NCBI GenBank assembly: GCA_035532295.1 | Contig: DATKRH010000019.1 | Coordinates: 1-64,000, forward strand | Length of the DNA stretch: 64,000 bases | Reading direction: 5' to 3' | Source: DASUBV01 sp035532295 | GTDB taxonomy: Bacteria; Actinomycetota; Actinomycetes; Streptosporangiales; Streptosporangiaceae | In this document: piece by piece, positions 24,454 through 35,292 of the stretch | Layout of the letters: each line of letters begins with the position of its first letter | Position numbering within the stretch: position 1 is the stretch's first letter | The notes under the pieces: generated by a model | Told to the model about the DNA's origin: nothing | The model's database searches: none | What the model saw: only the letters and a program-made list of their open reading frames with translations | Translations under genes and position numbers: made by a program

Positions 24454-26337
24454 ATGAGCGCTGGCCCGGCGGCGGGCGAGGACGCGGCGCAGGAGAGTCA
24501 CCGGCTCACCGCGCTGGAGGGCCTGGCGGCGCTGTCCCTGGATGCGCTGTCCTCCGTGGCGTACGGCCCTGAAGCCATCGTCATTGTGCTGGCGGCGGCC
24601 GGTGCGGCCGGCCTGAGCTACACCCTGCCCGTCACCGGGGCGATCGTGGTGCTCCTCGCCGTCCTGGTGATCTCCTACCGGCAGGTCATCGAGGCATTTC
24701 CCGGCGGCGGCGGCGCGTACGCGGTCGCGCGCACGCACCTGGGCACCATGCCGAGCCTGGTGGCGGCCGGCTCCCTGGTGGTCGACTACGTGCTGAACGC
24801 GGCCGTCGGCGTATCGGCCGGGGTCCAGGCGCTGGTCGCGGCGTTCCCGGGGCTCTACGGCGGCCGGGTCCTCATCTGCCTGCTGATTCTCGCGGGCATC
24901 ACGGCCGCCAACCTGTGGGGCGCCGCCGACTCCGCGCGGCTGTTCATCGCGCCTACGGTCATCTTCATCGTCGCCATCTACGCGGTCATCATCGGCGGGC
25001 TGCTGCGCTCGCACCCGGCGGTGGCCCTGTCGCACAGCACACCGTCGGCCACCGAGACCGTCGGCGTCCTGCTGCTGCTGCGTGCCTTCGCCTCCGGCTG
25101 CTCGGCGCTGACCGGCGTCGAGGCGATCGCCAACGCCGTGCCCTCGTTCCGCCAGCCGCGGGCCCGCCGGGCCCAGCACACCGAGATGTGGCTGGGGATA
25201 CTGCTCGGCTCGATGCTGATCGGCCTGGCCATCCTGATCCGCAAGTTTCAGGTCACCCCGACGCACACCGAGACGGTGCTCGCCGAGCTGACGGCCGCTT
25301 CGCTCGGGCACAACTTCGTGTTCTACGCCATTCAGATGATCACCACGGTGCTGCTGGCCCTCGCCGCGAACACCTCGTTCGGCGGCCTGCCCGTCCTGGC
25401 CTCGCTGCTCGCCACCGACAACTTCCTGCCGCACCTGTTCTTTCTCAAGGCCGACCGGCAGGTGCACCGGTACGGCATCGGAGTGCTGGCCGCCGCCGCC
25501 GCCATCCTGCTCGTGGTGTCCCGGGGCGACACCCAGGCGCTGGTCCCGTTGTTCGCCATCGGCGTCTTCGTCGGGTTCACGCTGTCGCAGATCGGGATGG
25601 TGCGGCACTGGCACCAGCAGCATGGACCGAGCTGGGCGCGGCACGCCGTCATCAACGGCGTCGGGGCCGTGTTCACCACGGTCGCACTGGCGATCGAGCT
25701 GTTCAGCAAGTTCCTGGAAGGCGCCTGGCTGGTGGTTATCGTGGTGCCGCTGCTGGTGCTGATGTTCAGCCGGATCAACATCACCTACCGGCGGATCGGC
25801 GGCTACCTGCAGCTGGGCCGGATGCCGCCGCGGCCGCACCGGCAACGGTCACTGGTCGTGGTGCCGGTGGGCGCGTTGTCGCTGCTGACCGAGGAGGGGA
25901 TCTCGGCGGCCCTCTCGCTCGGCGACGAGGTCCGGGCCGTGACCGTCAGCTATACCGACCAGGCGGACGAGCAGGCGCAGGCCGACTTCCGGGAGTGCTG
26001 GCAGCAATGGCATCCTGACGTGCCGCTGATCACGCTGGTCAGTCGGCACCGCGCGCTGGGGCCGCCGATCGTCGACTATCTGCGCGAACTGGAGCGAGCT
26101 GACCAGTCCCGTCGGCTCGTCGTCGTGATCCCGGAGGTTCAGCCCGCGCGAGCATGGCTGCGGGTGCTGTTCAACCGGCGCGGCGCGGTCCTGGACCGGG
26201 CGATCCGGCGCGGCGCCACCGACGTGGTGATCTGCCGGCTGCGGTTCCGGCTCTCGGCCCTCGCCGGCCAGCCCGGCGATCGGTCGTCATCGGACCCCCC
26301 GCACTCTCCGCAGGCCGCGCCGCCCCCTGGTCAGTAG
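24454..26337 (+). CDS. APC superfamily permease, amino-acid/KUP-like
   Basis: A 627-residue transporter with about 12 membrane helices (residues 25-440) and a cytoplasmic C-terminal domain of about 170 residues. The N-terminal LDALSSVAYGPEAIVIVL segment and FPGGGGAYAVARTHLG match the large actinobacterial APC permeases. I use ATG 24454; the frame opens at a TTG 18 bp upstream. The C-terminal region (VVVPVGALSLLTEEGISAAL and a USP-like fold) may bind a regulatory ligand. Substrate may be an amino acid or K+. It overlaps the convergent DUF1906 gene by 7 bp. Confidence 0.85.
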   Translation: MSAGPAAGEDAAQESHRLTALEGLAALSLDALSSVAYGPEAIVIVLAAAGAAGLSYTLPVTGAIVVLLAVLVISYRQVIEAFPGGGGAYAVARTHLGTMPSLVAAGSLVVDYVLNAAVGVSAGVQALVAAFPGLYGGRVLICLLILAGITAANLWGAADSARLFIAPTVIFIVAIYAVIIGGLLRSHPAVALSHSTPSATETVGVLLLLRAFASGCSALTGVEAIANAVPSFRQPRARRAQHTEMWLGILLGSMLIGLAILIRKFQVTPTHTETVLAELTAASLGHNFVFYAIQMITTVLLALAANTSFGGLPVLASLLATDNFLPHLFFLKADRQVHRYGIGVLAAAAAILLVVSRGDTQALVPLFAIGVFVGFTLSQIGMVRHWHQQHGPSWARHAVINGVGAVFTTVALAIELFSKFLEGAWLVVIVVPLLVLMFSRINITYRRIGGYLQLGRMPPRPHRQRSLVVVPVGALSLLTEEGISAALSLGDEVRAVTVSYTDQADEQAQADFRECWQQWHPDVPLITLVSRHRALGPPIVDYLRELERADQSRRLVVVIPEVQPARAWLRVLFNRRGAVLDRAIRRGATDVVICRLRFRLSALAGQPGDRSSSDPPHSPQAAPPPGQ

Positions 26338-28688
26338 CCGCCGCCCAGCTGGGTCCAGGCGCTCCACCCGCCGCCCGAGTAGGTCGATACGGCGATGTGC
26401 AGCTGCTTGTTCAAGATGACCACCTCCGGGTCGCCGTTGGTGTTGGCCCAGGCGGCCGGGCTGCCCAGCAGATGGCTGCTCATCGGCGTCCAGGCGCCCC
26501 AGGCCGCCGGCCCGCCGCCGGACTGGACCGCGTAGCCCAGCTGGCCGTTGGACTGCTGCGCGAGCACCCCGACCCCGTGACCTGGCCAGCCGACGGCCGT
26601 TGGCGAATTCTTGAACTTAACTGCGCCGGCGGGCGAACTGCCCCACGCCCAGTTGCCGCCCGGCACCTGCCACGCATAGGCGAGGGTGCCGGACCTGTCG
26701 GTCGCGAAGACCTCCGTCTGGCCGCCGCCGCCCGTGACCGCGGCCGGCGTCCCGGTCAGGCCGGACGGCCCGCCCGCCACCGTCTGCCAGCCGTTCCAGC
26801 CGCCGCGCCGCAGGACGTTAACGGCCAGCGCGCCGCGGTCGGTCCGGCAGAAGACCTCCAGCGACTTGCGGCTGTCCACGAAGGCCACGGGCGAGCTCGC
26901 GCAGTTGCCGCCGATGGCCGCCCACGGGGTCCAGCCGGTGTTGTCGCTGGGGGAGTCCTGCGATGTCGTGTCCACCGCCCCGCTGGCGGTCGTGGCGAAC
27001 ACGACGACATCCCCGCTGGGCGCCCGGATCGCGGCCGGGTCGGCCACGACGGTGCCCGGCGGCGCGCCACCGCCCGCCGGGCCGCCCCAGTTCCAGTCGT
27101 TGGGCGCGCCGGCCTGCTGCCAGGCGTGCGCGATCTGGCCCGCGGTGGTCCGGGCGAAGAGCGTCAGGCTGCCGCTGGCATCGGCGGTCACCGCTGGATT
27201 GCTCACGATGTCGCCGGGCGATTCGCCGACCGTCCTGGTGGCCGACCAGCCCGCGGAGCCGACCGGATGCTGATAGTTGTGCCGCAGGGTGCCGTTGGCC
27301 GCCTTGGCGAACCACTCCGCGGACCCGTTGGCGTTGATCGCGGCGGCGGCCCGGAAGTCAGGGCGGCGCTGGCCCTGCGTCGCGGCGCCGCTGAGCGCGA
27401 CATCCAGCACGTCGTTGTCGATGTTGATCGTGGTGCTGTCGTAGGTCTCGTTGTGGCCGCCCGCGTACTGGTGAATGCGCTGGTCGTGGACCCACATGTT
27501 CGACGGCATGTAGGAGCTCTTGGTGGTGGCGTGCCCGTCCCAGTCGGCGTAATGGATGACGTCCGGCTCGGTCATCCGGCCCGCCGCGCCGACCAGGTCG
27601 GAGATGTTGGAGAACGACTCGTAGATCGCCGCCACGTATCCCCTGGCGTGCAGTTCGCTGTCCCAGGCCGACAGGAACGTGGTGACCTCCGACCCGCAGC
27701 CGCCGCGATAGGCCTCCATGTCGTAGATGATCGGCGTGCCGGCGGGGATGCCGAGGTCACCGGCTTGCGTCACGGCGTCATCAGCCGCCGCCTTGCCCTC
27801 CGCCGCCGCGCTGGCGGCGTTGATCGTGGCGTCGCCGAACGCGGCGACGCACGAGGCCTGCAGCCCGACGTAGAGCGGGAAGTAGTGCCAGCCCTGAGCC
27901 TGGATGGTCCTGATCCAGGCCGGGGTCAGGTTCGCCTGCGCGCAGGCGCGGTTGACGCCGCCGATGTAGATGCCGACGGCGCGGTAGGGAGAGGCCAGCC
28001 AGCTCCTCATCGTTCCTGTCGACGGCGCCGCGCACGTGTCGAAGCCCCGGCCCTTCACGACCCCCTGCGGTGCCGCGGGTCGGATAGCGGCGGGCGCGGC
28101 GAGCCGCACCGGCCGGGCGCGCTTGCTGGCCCGGATCTTGATCGTGGACTGAATCGAGCGGGCGAGCGCCGGGCTGCTGCCATAGGACAGGCTGACCTCG
28201 ACGCCAGCCGATGGCAGCATGTCGATGATCTGGTGCGTCACCGCCGCGTCGGGATTCGTGCGGGCCGCCCGGCCGCCGATGACCGCGGCGCGGGTCGCCT
28301 GCCGCAGGTCCGGGCCGGCCTGGTTGACGGGCTGGAGTAGCACCGCCGTCGTCTTGCCCTGCAGGTTCGCCGGGCAGGCCGGGTCGGGTCCGGGCTGGCC
28401 CAGGTAGACCGCATGCACGTTCAGCCGCGGGCACGCGCGCGGCTGGCGGGACAGATTCAGCACCGGCCAGGACGCGGGCACCTGGAGGCTGACGCCCTCG
28501 AAGGCCACGGTCCGCCACGCCCGGCCGGCGGTGGCCCGGCCAGCGGTCGCCTGGGCAGCGCTAGCCGCCCGGGCACCGCTGGCCGCCCGGGCAGTGGTGG
28601 CCGTCGTGGCCGCCCCCGCCGCGGGGCACGCCGTTATCCCAAGACTGGCCACCATGGCGAGGGCGGGGCATATCCTTCGAAAGCGCAT
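26331..28688 (-). CDS. Secreted DUF1906 glycoside-hydrolase-like protein with beta-propeller-like repeats
   Basis: About 785 residues from an ATG at 28688 that begins a signal peptide (MRFRRICPALAMVASLGITA). An open extension to 28760 lacks support. Residues about 230-450 form a DUF1906 domain (GFDTCAAPSTGTMRSWLASP and the YDMEAYRGGCGSEV acidic segment), a TIM-barrel fold related to cell-wall hydrolases. The C-terminal half consists of repeats with Trp and Asn/Asp-Gly turns (WFAKAANGTLRHNYQ, EVFATDRSGTLAYAWQ), like tectonin/PLL-type propellers. A role at the cell surface, perhaps binding or cleaving glycan, is inferred. It stands alone. Confidence 0.75.
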   Translation of the reverse strand: MRFRRICPALAMVASLGITACPAAGAATTATTARAASGARAASAAQATAGRATAGRAWRTVAFEGVSLQVPASWPVLNLSRQPRACPRLNVHAVYLGQPGPDPACPANLQGKTTAVLLQPVNQAGPDLRQATRAAVIGGRAARTNPDAAVTHQIIDMLPSAGVEVSLSYGSSPALARSIQSTIKIRASKRARPVRLAAPAAIRPAAPQGVVKGRGFDTCAAPSTGTMRSWLASPYRAVGIYIGGVNRACAQANLTPAWIRTIQAQGWHYFPLYVGLQASCVAAFGDATINAASAAAEGKAAADDAVTQAGDLGIPAGTPIIYDMEAYRGGCGSEVTTFLSAWDSELHARGYVAAIYESFSNISDLVGAAGRMTEPDVIHYADWDGHATTKSSYMPSNMWVHDQRIHQYAGGHNETYDSTTINIDNDVLDVALSGAATQGQRRPDFRAAAAINANGSAEWFAKAANGTLRHNYQHPVGSAGWSATRTVGESPGDIVSNPAVTADASGSLTLFARTTAGQIAHAWQQAGAPNDWNWGGPAGGGAPPGTVVADPAAIRAPSGDVVVFATTASGAVDTTSQDSPSDNTGWTPWAAIGGNCASSPVAFVDSRKSLEVFCRTDRGALAVNVLRRGGWNGWQTVAGGPSGLTGTPAAVTGGGGQTEVFATDRSGTLAYAWQVPGGNWAWGSSPAGAVKFKNSPTAVGWPGHGVGVLAQQSNGQLGYAVQSGGGPAAWGAWTPMSSHLLGSPAAWANTNGDPEVVILNKQLHIAVSTYSGGGWSAWTQLGGGY

Positions 28689-28841
28689 ACAGTTCGTCCT
28701 GATCGGTCGGCGGCCCGGATCGGGCAACGCGGCGATAACTTTAAGTAGCGATACGATCACCGAGAGTTACTACATTCGAGCGAGAGTAGCGCAGAACCAC
28801 TGCTAACTCTCTGCGCGGGGCCGGCGGTCGCGGCTCAGTTT

Positions 28842-28859
28842 GCCGGGGCTTAGCCCGGC
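28842..28859 (-). terminator. Hairpin downstream of kdpE
   Basis: GCCGGG-gcttag-CCCGGC, 37 bp beyond the kdpE stop on the minus strand. It probably terminates the kdp operon. Confidence 0.5.
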
Positions 28860-28895
28860 TCGCGGCTCAGCTTGACCCGGACGGGAATCGCGGGC

Positions 28896-29621
28896 TCAGC
28901 CTGACTCGCGGTCCGGCTCGAAGCGGTAGCCCATGCCGGGCTCGGTCAGCAGCCAGCGCGGCCGGGCCGGGTCGGGCTCCAGCTTGCGACGTAGCTGGGC
29001 CATGTAGAGGCGCAGATTGCCCGCCGCGTCGCCGTAGCCGGGTCCCCACACCTCCGTCAGCAACTGCCGCTGGCTGAGCAGCTTGCCCGGCGAGCGCAGC
29101 AGCACTTCCAGCAGATGCCATTCGGTCGGCGTCAGCCGGATATCCGGCCCGGCCGGCGAGGGCTGGTCAGCCGGATCGCCGGGGGCCCCCCGGATCACCC
29201 GCTTGGCCGCCAGGTCCACGACCAGGTCACCAAGGCGAACCTGCGGAACATCGCCATCGCCGGACTGGCGCCGGCTGACGGCCCGCATCCGGGCGAGCAG
29301 TTCCTCCATGCTGAACGGCTTGGTGACATAGTCGTCCGCGCCCGCGTCCAGCGCCGCCACCTTGTCGCCGCTGTCGGCCCGGCCGGACAGGACGATGATG
29401 GGCGCGTCGGTCCAGCCGCGCAGTCCCTGGATCACCTCGACCCCGTCGAGGTCCGGCAGCCCGAGATCGAGGATCACCAGATCGGGCGGGTGCTTCGCGG
29501 CCACTTCCAGGGCGCGGGTCCCGGTCCCGGCGACCTGCACGTCGTAGTGGCGCACCCGCAGGTTGATCCGCAGCGCACGCAGTATCTGCGGCTCGTCGTC
29601 CACTATGAGCACGGTCGTCAC
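28896..29621 (-). CDS. kdpE: Two-component response regulator KdpE
   Basis: A 241-residue OmpR/PhoB-type regulator. The receiver domain (LIVDDEPQILRALR) carries phospho-acceptor Asp52 (VILDLGLPDLDG) and KPF at the domain end. The C-terminal winged helix contains LTPTEWHLLEVLLRSPGKLL and ends GMGYRFEPD. It follows kdpD by 12 bp and is last in the kdp operon. It should activate kdpFABC under potassium limitation or osmotic stress. Confidence 0.95.
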   Translation of the reverse strand: MTTVLIVDDEPQILRALRINLRVRHYDVQVAGTGTRALEVAAKHPPDLVILDLGLPDLDGVEVIQGLRGWTDAPIIVLSGRADSGDKVAALDAGADDYVTKPFSMEELLARMRAVSRRQSGDGDVPQVRLGDLVVDLAAKRVIRGAPGDPADQPSPAGPDIRLTPTEWHLLEVLLRSPGKLLSQRQLLTEVWGPGYGDAAGNLRLYMAQLRRKLEPDPARPRWLLTEPGMGYRFEPDRESG

Positions 29622-29633
29622 GCCATCACCGTG

Positions 29634-32405
29634 TCACGCCGACCCGGCGCCTGTCTCCGGGGCGGCTGTCCCAGGCACGGTTTCCTCCGCCGCAGCCGTC
29701 TCCGACATGGGGGGACCAGGGAGCTGGCCCGCCGGAACGTCGGGCAGTTCGATGCTGAACGGCCGGGCCGGGCCGGGCGCGGCCGGCAGCGAGAGCGTCA
29801 TGGTGAGCCCGCCGCCCGGCGTCTCCTCCGGCTCCAGGCTGCCGCCCATCGCCTCGGTCAGGCCCCGGGACAGGGCGAGGCCCAGGCCGACACCCGTGGT
29901 GTTGTCGGTATCGCCCAGCCGCTGGAACGGCACGAACATCCGGTCCCAGTCGGCCGCCGGGATGCCGGGCCCGCGGTCGATGACCCGCAGTTCGACCCGG
30001 TCCAGCAGCGCGCTGCCGCGCAGCGCGGGCGGGGATCCCGCCGGCGCGTGGCGCAGCGCGTTGGCGGTCAGGTTCGCGATGACCCGCTCGAGGAGTCCCG
30101 GATCGACGGCGACCTCCGGAAGGGTCTCCGGGATGGCCACCACGACCGTGCGCGCCGCCGGGCCCAGGTCGTCCAGCGACCGGGCCACGATCTCGGCGAG
30201 GTCGGCCGGCCGGGGGAAGACCGCCAGCGCCCCCGCCTGCAGCCTGCTCATGTCCAGGAGGTCATCGACCAGGCGGGCGAGCTTGTCCAGGGACTCGTCG
30301 GCGGTCGCCAGCAGCTCCTCATGGTCCTGCGCGTCCCACTCGACATCCGTGGCGCGCAGGCTGGTGACCGCGGCCTTGGCCGAGGCCAGCGGGGTGCGCA
30401 GGTCATGGCTGACGGCGGCCAGCAAGGCGGTGCGCATCCGGTCGGCCGCGGCGATCGGCCGCGCTGCCTCGGCCGCCGCCGACAGCCGCTCCTGCTCCAG
30501 GGCCGTGGCCGCGTAGGCCGCGAAGGCGCCGAGCACCCGGCGATCGGTGGCCGGCAGCGGTCGCCCGCGCAGCGCCAGCATGAGCCGGTCGGTCACCGGG
30601 ACCTCGGTATCCGCGGTCCGCGGCGAGCGCACGGGCGGATCCCCGGCGACGGCCACCACGCTCCACTCACCGGGCGCGGTCCAGCGCCCGGCCGCCGGCC
30701 GCTGGTCGGCCGGCTCGTCGGTGCCCCGCTCGTCGGTGCCCCGCTCGTCAGTGCCCCGCTCCAGCAGGGTCACCGACTCCAGGCCGAATGCCTCTCGGAC
30801 CCGGCTGAGCACGGCGGCCAGGGCCTGCTGCCCCCGCAGCACGCTACCGGCCGTCGTGACCAGCAGTTCCGACTCGGCGGTGGCCCGGGCCGCCTGCTTG
30901 GATCGCCGGGCCGCGCCGTCCACGACGGAGCTGACCACGAGCGCCACGGCGATGAAGATTCCGAGCGCCAGCGCGTTGTTGGGATCGGTGATGTTCCAGG
31001 TGTGCACGGGCGGCGTGAAGTAGTAGTTGAGCAGCAGCGAGCCGACGATCGCCTCCAGCACCGCGGGGACAAACCCGCCGGTCAGCGCGACCGCGATGAC
31101 CGCGGCCAGGAAGATGATGACGTCGCTGGTCAGGTTGACCTGACCGCGGGCCGCGGCCAGCAGCAGCGTCAGCACGGGGGCCAGCACCAGGGCCAGGAGG
31201 TAGCCGAGCAGTCGCCGGCGCAGCGGAAGGCCGCCGCGCTGGCTGGGCAGCCCCCGGCCGCGGCCCATGTGCGCGTGGGTCACGATGTGCACGTCGATGT
31301 CGCCGGAGTTGCGGATCGTGCGGATGCTGACTCCCGGGCCGGTGAGCAGCGACGAGAGCCACCGCTGGCGGCTGGCACCGAGGACCAGCTGGGTCGCGTT
31401 CTCCGCCCGGGCGAAGGCCAGCAGCGCCTCGGGCACGCTCTCGCCGACGACCTGGTGATAGGTGCCGCCCACCGACTCGGCGAGCCGGCGCTGCGCCGCC
31501 AGGGCGGCGGGATCGGCCCCGGTGAGGCCGTCCGAGCGGGTCACGTGCACGGCGAGCAGGTCGCCGCCTGTCGAGCGGGCGGCGATCCGGGCGGCCCGCC
31601 GGATCAGCGTCTCGCCCTCGGGTCCGCCGGTCAGCGCGACCACGACGCGCTCGCGGGCCTCCCAGGTGCCGTGGATATCGTGCGCCGCGCGATAGCGCTG
31701 CAGTCCCTCGTCGACCTTGTCGGCCAGCCACAGCAGGGCCAGCTCGCGCAGCGCGGACAGGTTGCCGATCCGGAAGTAGTTGGTCAGGGCCGCGTCGATC
31801 TTCTCTGCCCGGTAGATGTTGCCGTGCGCCATCCGGCGGCGCAGCGCCTCCGGCGTCATGTCGACGAGCTCGACCTGGTCCGCGGCGCGGACCACGGCGT
31901 CGGGCACGGTCTCGCGCTGCGGCACGCCGGTGATCTTCTGGACGACGTCGTTGAGCGACTCCAGGTGCTGGATGTTGACGTTGGAGATCACGTCGATGCC
32001 GGCGTTAAGCAGCCGCTCGACGTCCTGCCAGCGCTTCTCGTGCCCCCCGTGCTGGCCTGTACTGCCGGGCACGTTCGTGTGCGCGAACTCGTCGACCAGC
32101 GCCACCTGCGGCGCGCGCGCCAGCACCGCCTCCAGGTCCATCTCCTCGAAGAAGGTGCCGCGGTAGGGCACGAGGGCGCGCGGGATCACCTCCAGGTCGC
32201 CGATCTGGGCCTGCGTCTGCGGCCGGCCATGGGTCTCGACGAAGGCGACGACGGTATCGGTGCCGCGCCCCGCCCGGCGGTGGCCCTCGTTGAGCATGGC
32301 GAAGGTCTTGCCGACCCCGGCGGCACAGCCGAGGTAAATCCTCAGCTCGCCGCGAGCGACCGCGTTCTTCTGGCCCGGATCGTCCCGGTGTTCGGCGTTG
32401 CTCAC
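29634..32405 (-). CDS. kdpD: Osmosensitive K+ channel histidine kinase KdpD
   Basis: A 923-residue sensor kinase. The N-terminal KdpD domain has a Walker A-like GCAAGVGKTFAMLNEGHRR, followed by a USP domain (VVALTGGPEGETLIRRAARI), a four-helix membrane region (residues 410-520), a GAF-like segment, HisKA (AAVSHDLRTPLASAKAAVTS) and HATPase_c (VERVIANLTANALRHA, GPGIP, GVGLGLALSRGL). I start at GTG 32405, which has an AGGGG site; the frame is open to 32552. A TDERG repeat (three copies) lies in the GAF region. Partner of KdpE. Confidence 0.93.
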   Translation of the reverse strand: MSNAEHRDDPGQKNAVARGELRIYLGCAAGVGKTFAMLNEGHRRAGRGTDTVVAFVETHGRPQTQAQIGDLEVIPRALVPYRGTFFEEMDLEAVLARAPQVALVDEFAHTNVPGSTGQHGGHEKRWQDVERLLNAGIDVISNVNIQHLESLNDVVQKITGVPQRETVPDAVVRAADQVELVDMTPEALRRRMAHGNIYRAEKIDAALTNYFRIGNLSALRELALLWLADKVDEGLQRYRAAHDIHGTWEARERVVVALTGGPEGETLIRRAARIAARSTGGDLLAVHVTRSDGLTGADPAALAAQRRLAESVGGTYHQVVGESVPEALLAFARAENATQLVLGASRQRWLSSLLTGPGVSIRTIRNSGDIDVHIVTHAHMGRGRGLPSQRGGLPLRRRLLGYLLALVLAPVLTLLLAAARGQVNLTSDVIIFLAAVIAVALTGGFVPAVLEAIVGSLLLNYYFTPPVHTWNITDPNNALALGIFIAVALVVSSVVDGAARRSKQAARATAESELLVTTAGSVLRGQQALAAVLSRVREAFGLESVTLLERGTDERGTDERGTDEPADQRPAAGRWTAPGEWSVVAVAGDPPVRSPRTADTEVPVTDRLMLALRGRPLPATDRRVLGAFAAYAATALEQERLSAAAEAARPIAAADRMRTALLAAVSHDLRTPLASAKAAVTSLRATDVEWDAQDHEELLATADESLDKLARLVDDLLDMSRLQAGALAVFPRPADLAEIVARSLDDLGPAARTVVVAIPETLPEVAVDPGLLERVIANLTANALRHAPAGSPPALRGSALLDRVELRVIDRGPGIPAADWDRMFVPFQRLGDTDNTTGVGLGLALSRGLTEAMGGSLEPEETPGGGLTMTLSLPAAPGPARPFSIELPDVPAGQLPGPPMSETAAAEETVPGTAAPETGAGSA
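30714..30758 (-). repeat. 15-bp tandem repeat inside kdpD
   Basis: Three copies of ctcgtcggtgccccg (last with one change), encoding GTDER repeats in the variable region between the membrane helices and the kinase core. Confidence 0.85.
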
Positions 32406-32469
32406 TGATGCCCCTGTCGGCGCCCGGTCCTGCACGGCACGGAATGGGTTACGGCCCTGTCCTGAACAT

Positions 32470-32537
32470 AAGTCACTGGCCACAGCCACGGCGCGCAGGT
32501 CGATGCGCAGGGCACGCAGCAGAGCGGGCTCGTCAGG
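32470..32537 (-). pseudogene. Possible kdpE-like N-terminal fragment between kdpC and kdpD
   Basis: The minus-strand frame reads DEPALLRALRIDLRAVAVAS. Over 14 residues it matches the KdpE start DEPQILRALRINLR at 11 positions (DNA 32 of 42). It overlaps the last codons of kdpC and is in frame with the open extension upstream of kdpD. It may be the relic of a second kdpE copy. The match is short. Confidence 0.35.
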
Positions 32538-33165
32538 CCGGGTACTTCTCATTGAGCGCGATGTTCAGGTTGAGCACGTTGACCCGCGGCTCGCCGAGGA
32601 AGCCCAGCGTGCGGCTCTGGGAGTAGCGCTGGACCAGGGCCCGCACGGCGGCCGGGCTGACGTGCCGGGCGGCCGCCACCCGGTCCACCTGGATGGCCGC
32701 GTTCTGCGGGGAGATGTAGGGGTCCAGCCCGGACGCCGACGCCGTGACCGCGTCCGCCGGGATCGCGGAGATCTGCACGTGGTCGAACGCCGCGATCTGC
32801 CGCTGCCGCTGCTTGATGTCCCGCACCAGGACCGGGTTGTCCGGGCCCAGGTTAGACGCGGCGGAGAAGCCGGGATCGCAGCCGTAGTCGGTCTTGACGG
32901 CCGGGTTGACCGCGGCCGATGGCCGGGGCTGGAAGTACTGCGGCAGCGGGTTGCCGTGGGCATCGGTGAACTCCTGGCAGAGCAGGCTGGAGCCGACCAC
33001 CTTGCCGTGATAGCTGACCAGCGACCCGTTGGCCTGGTGGTGGAACGCGCCCTGGGCGACGCCGAACATCACCACCGGGTAGATGATCCCGCAGATCACG
33101 GTGAACAGGAGCAGTCCGCGCAGGGCGGCGATGAGCTGCCGGACGGTGCCGGGAAGTCGGTTCAT
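32533..33165 (-). CDS. kdpC: K+-transporting ATPase subunit KdpC
   Basis: About 210 residues with one N-terminal membrane helix (LLLFTVICGIIYPVVMFGVA) and an outside domain with typical blocks (GSSLLCQEF, SASGLDPYISP, QVDRVAAARHV). ATG 33165 has an AGGTGA site formed by the end of kdpB. A GTG at 33174 overlapping the kdpB stop is the alternative. It stabilises ATP binding in the KdpFABC complex. Confidence 0.95.
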   Translation of the reverse strand: MNRLPGTVRQLIAALRGLLLFTVICGIIYPVVMFGVAQGAFHHQANGSLVSYHGKVVGSSLLCQEFTDAHGNPLPQYFQPRPSAAVNPAVKTDYGCDPGFSAASNLGPDNPVLVRDIKQRQRQIAAFDHVQISAIPADAVTASASGLDPYISPQNAAIQVDRVAAARHVSPAAVRALVQRYSQSRTLGFLGEPRVNVLNLNIALNEKYPA

Positions 33166-33170
33166 GATGG

Positions 33171-35291
<2,121 letters not shown>

Positions 35292-35292
35292 C

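Noticed and set aside
29115..32408. A 1097-codon open frame on the plus strand opposite kdpE/kdpD
   Set aside because: It is the antisense shadow of kdpD/kdpE. Its translation is low-complexity Arg/Gly/His with no family features, while the minus strand has complete domains.
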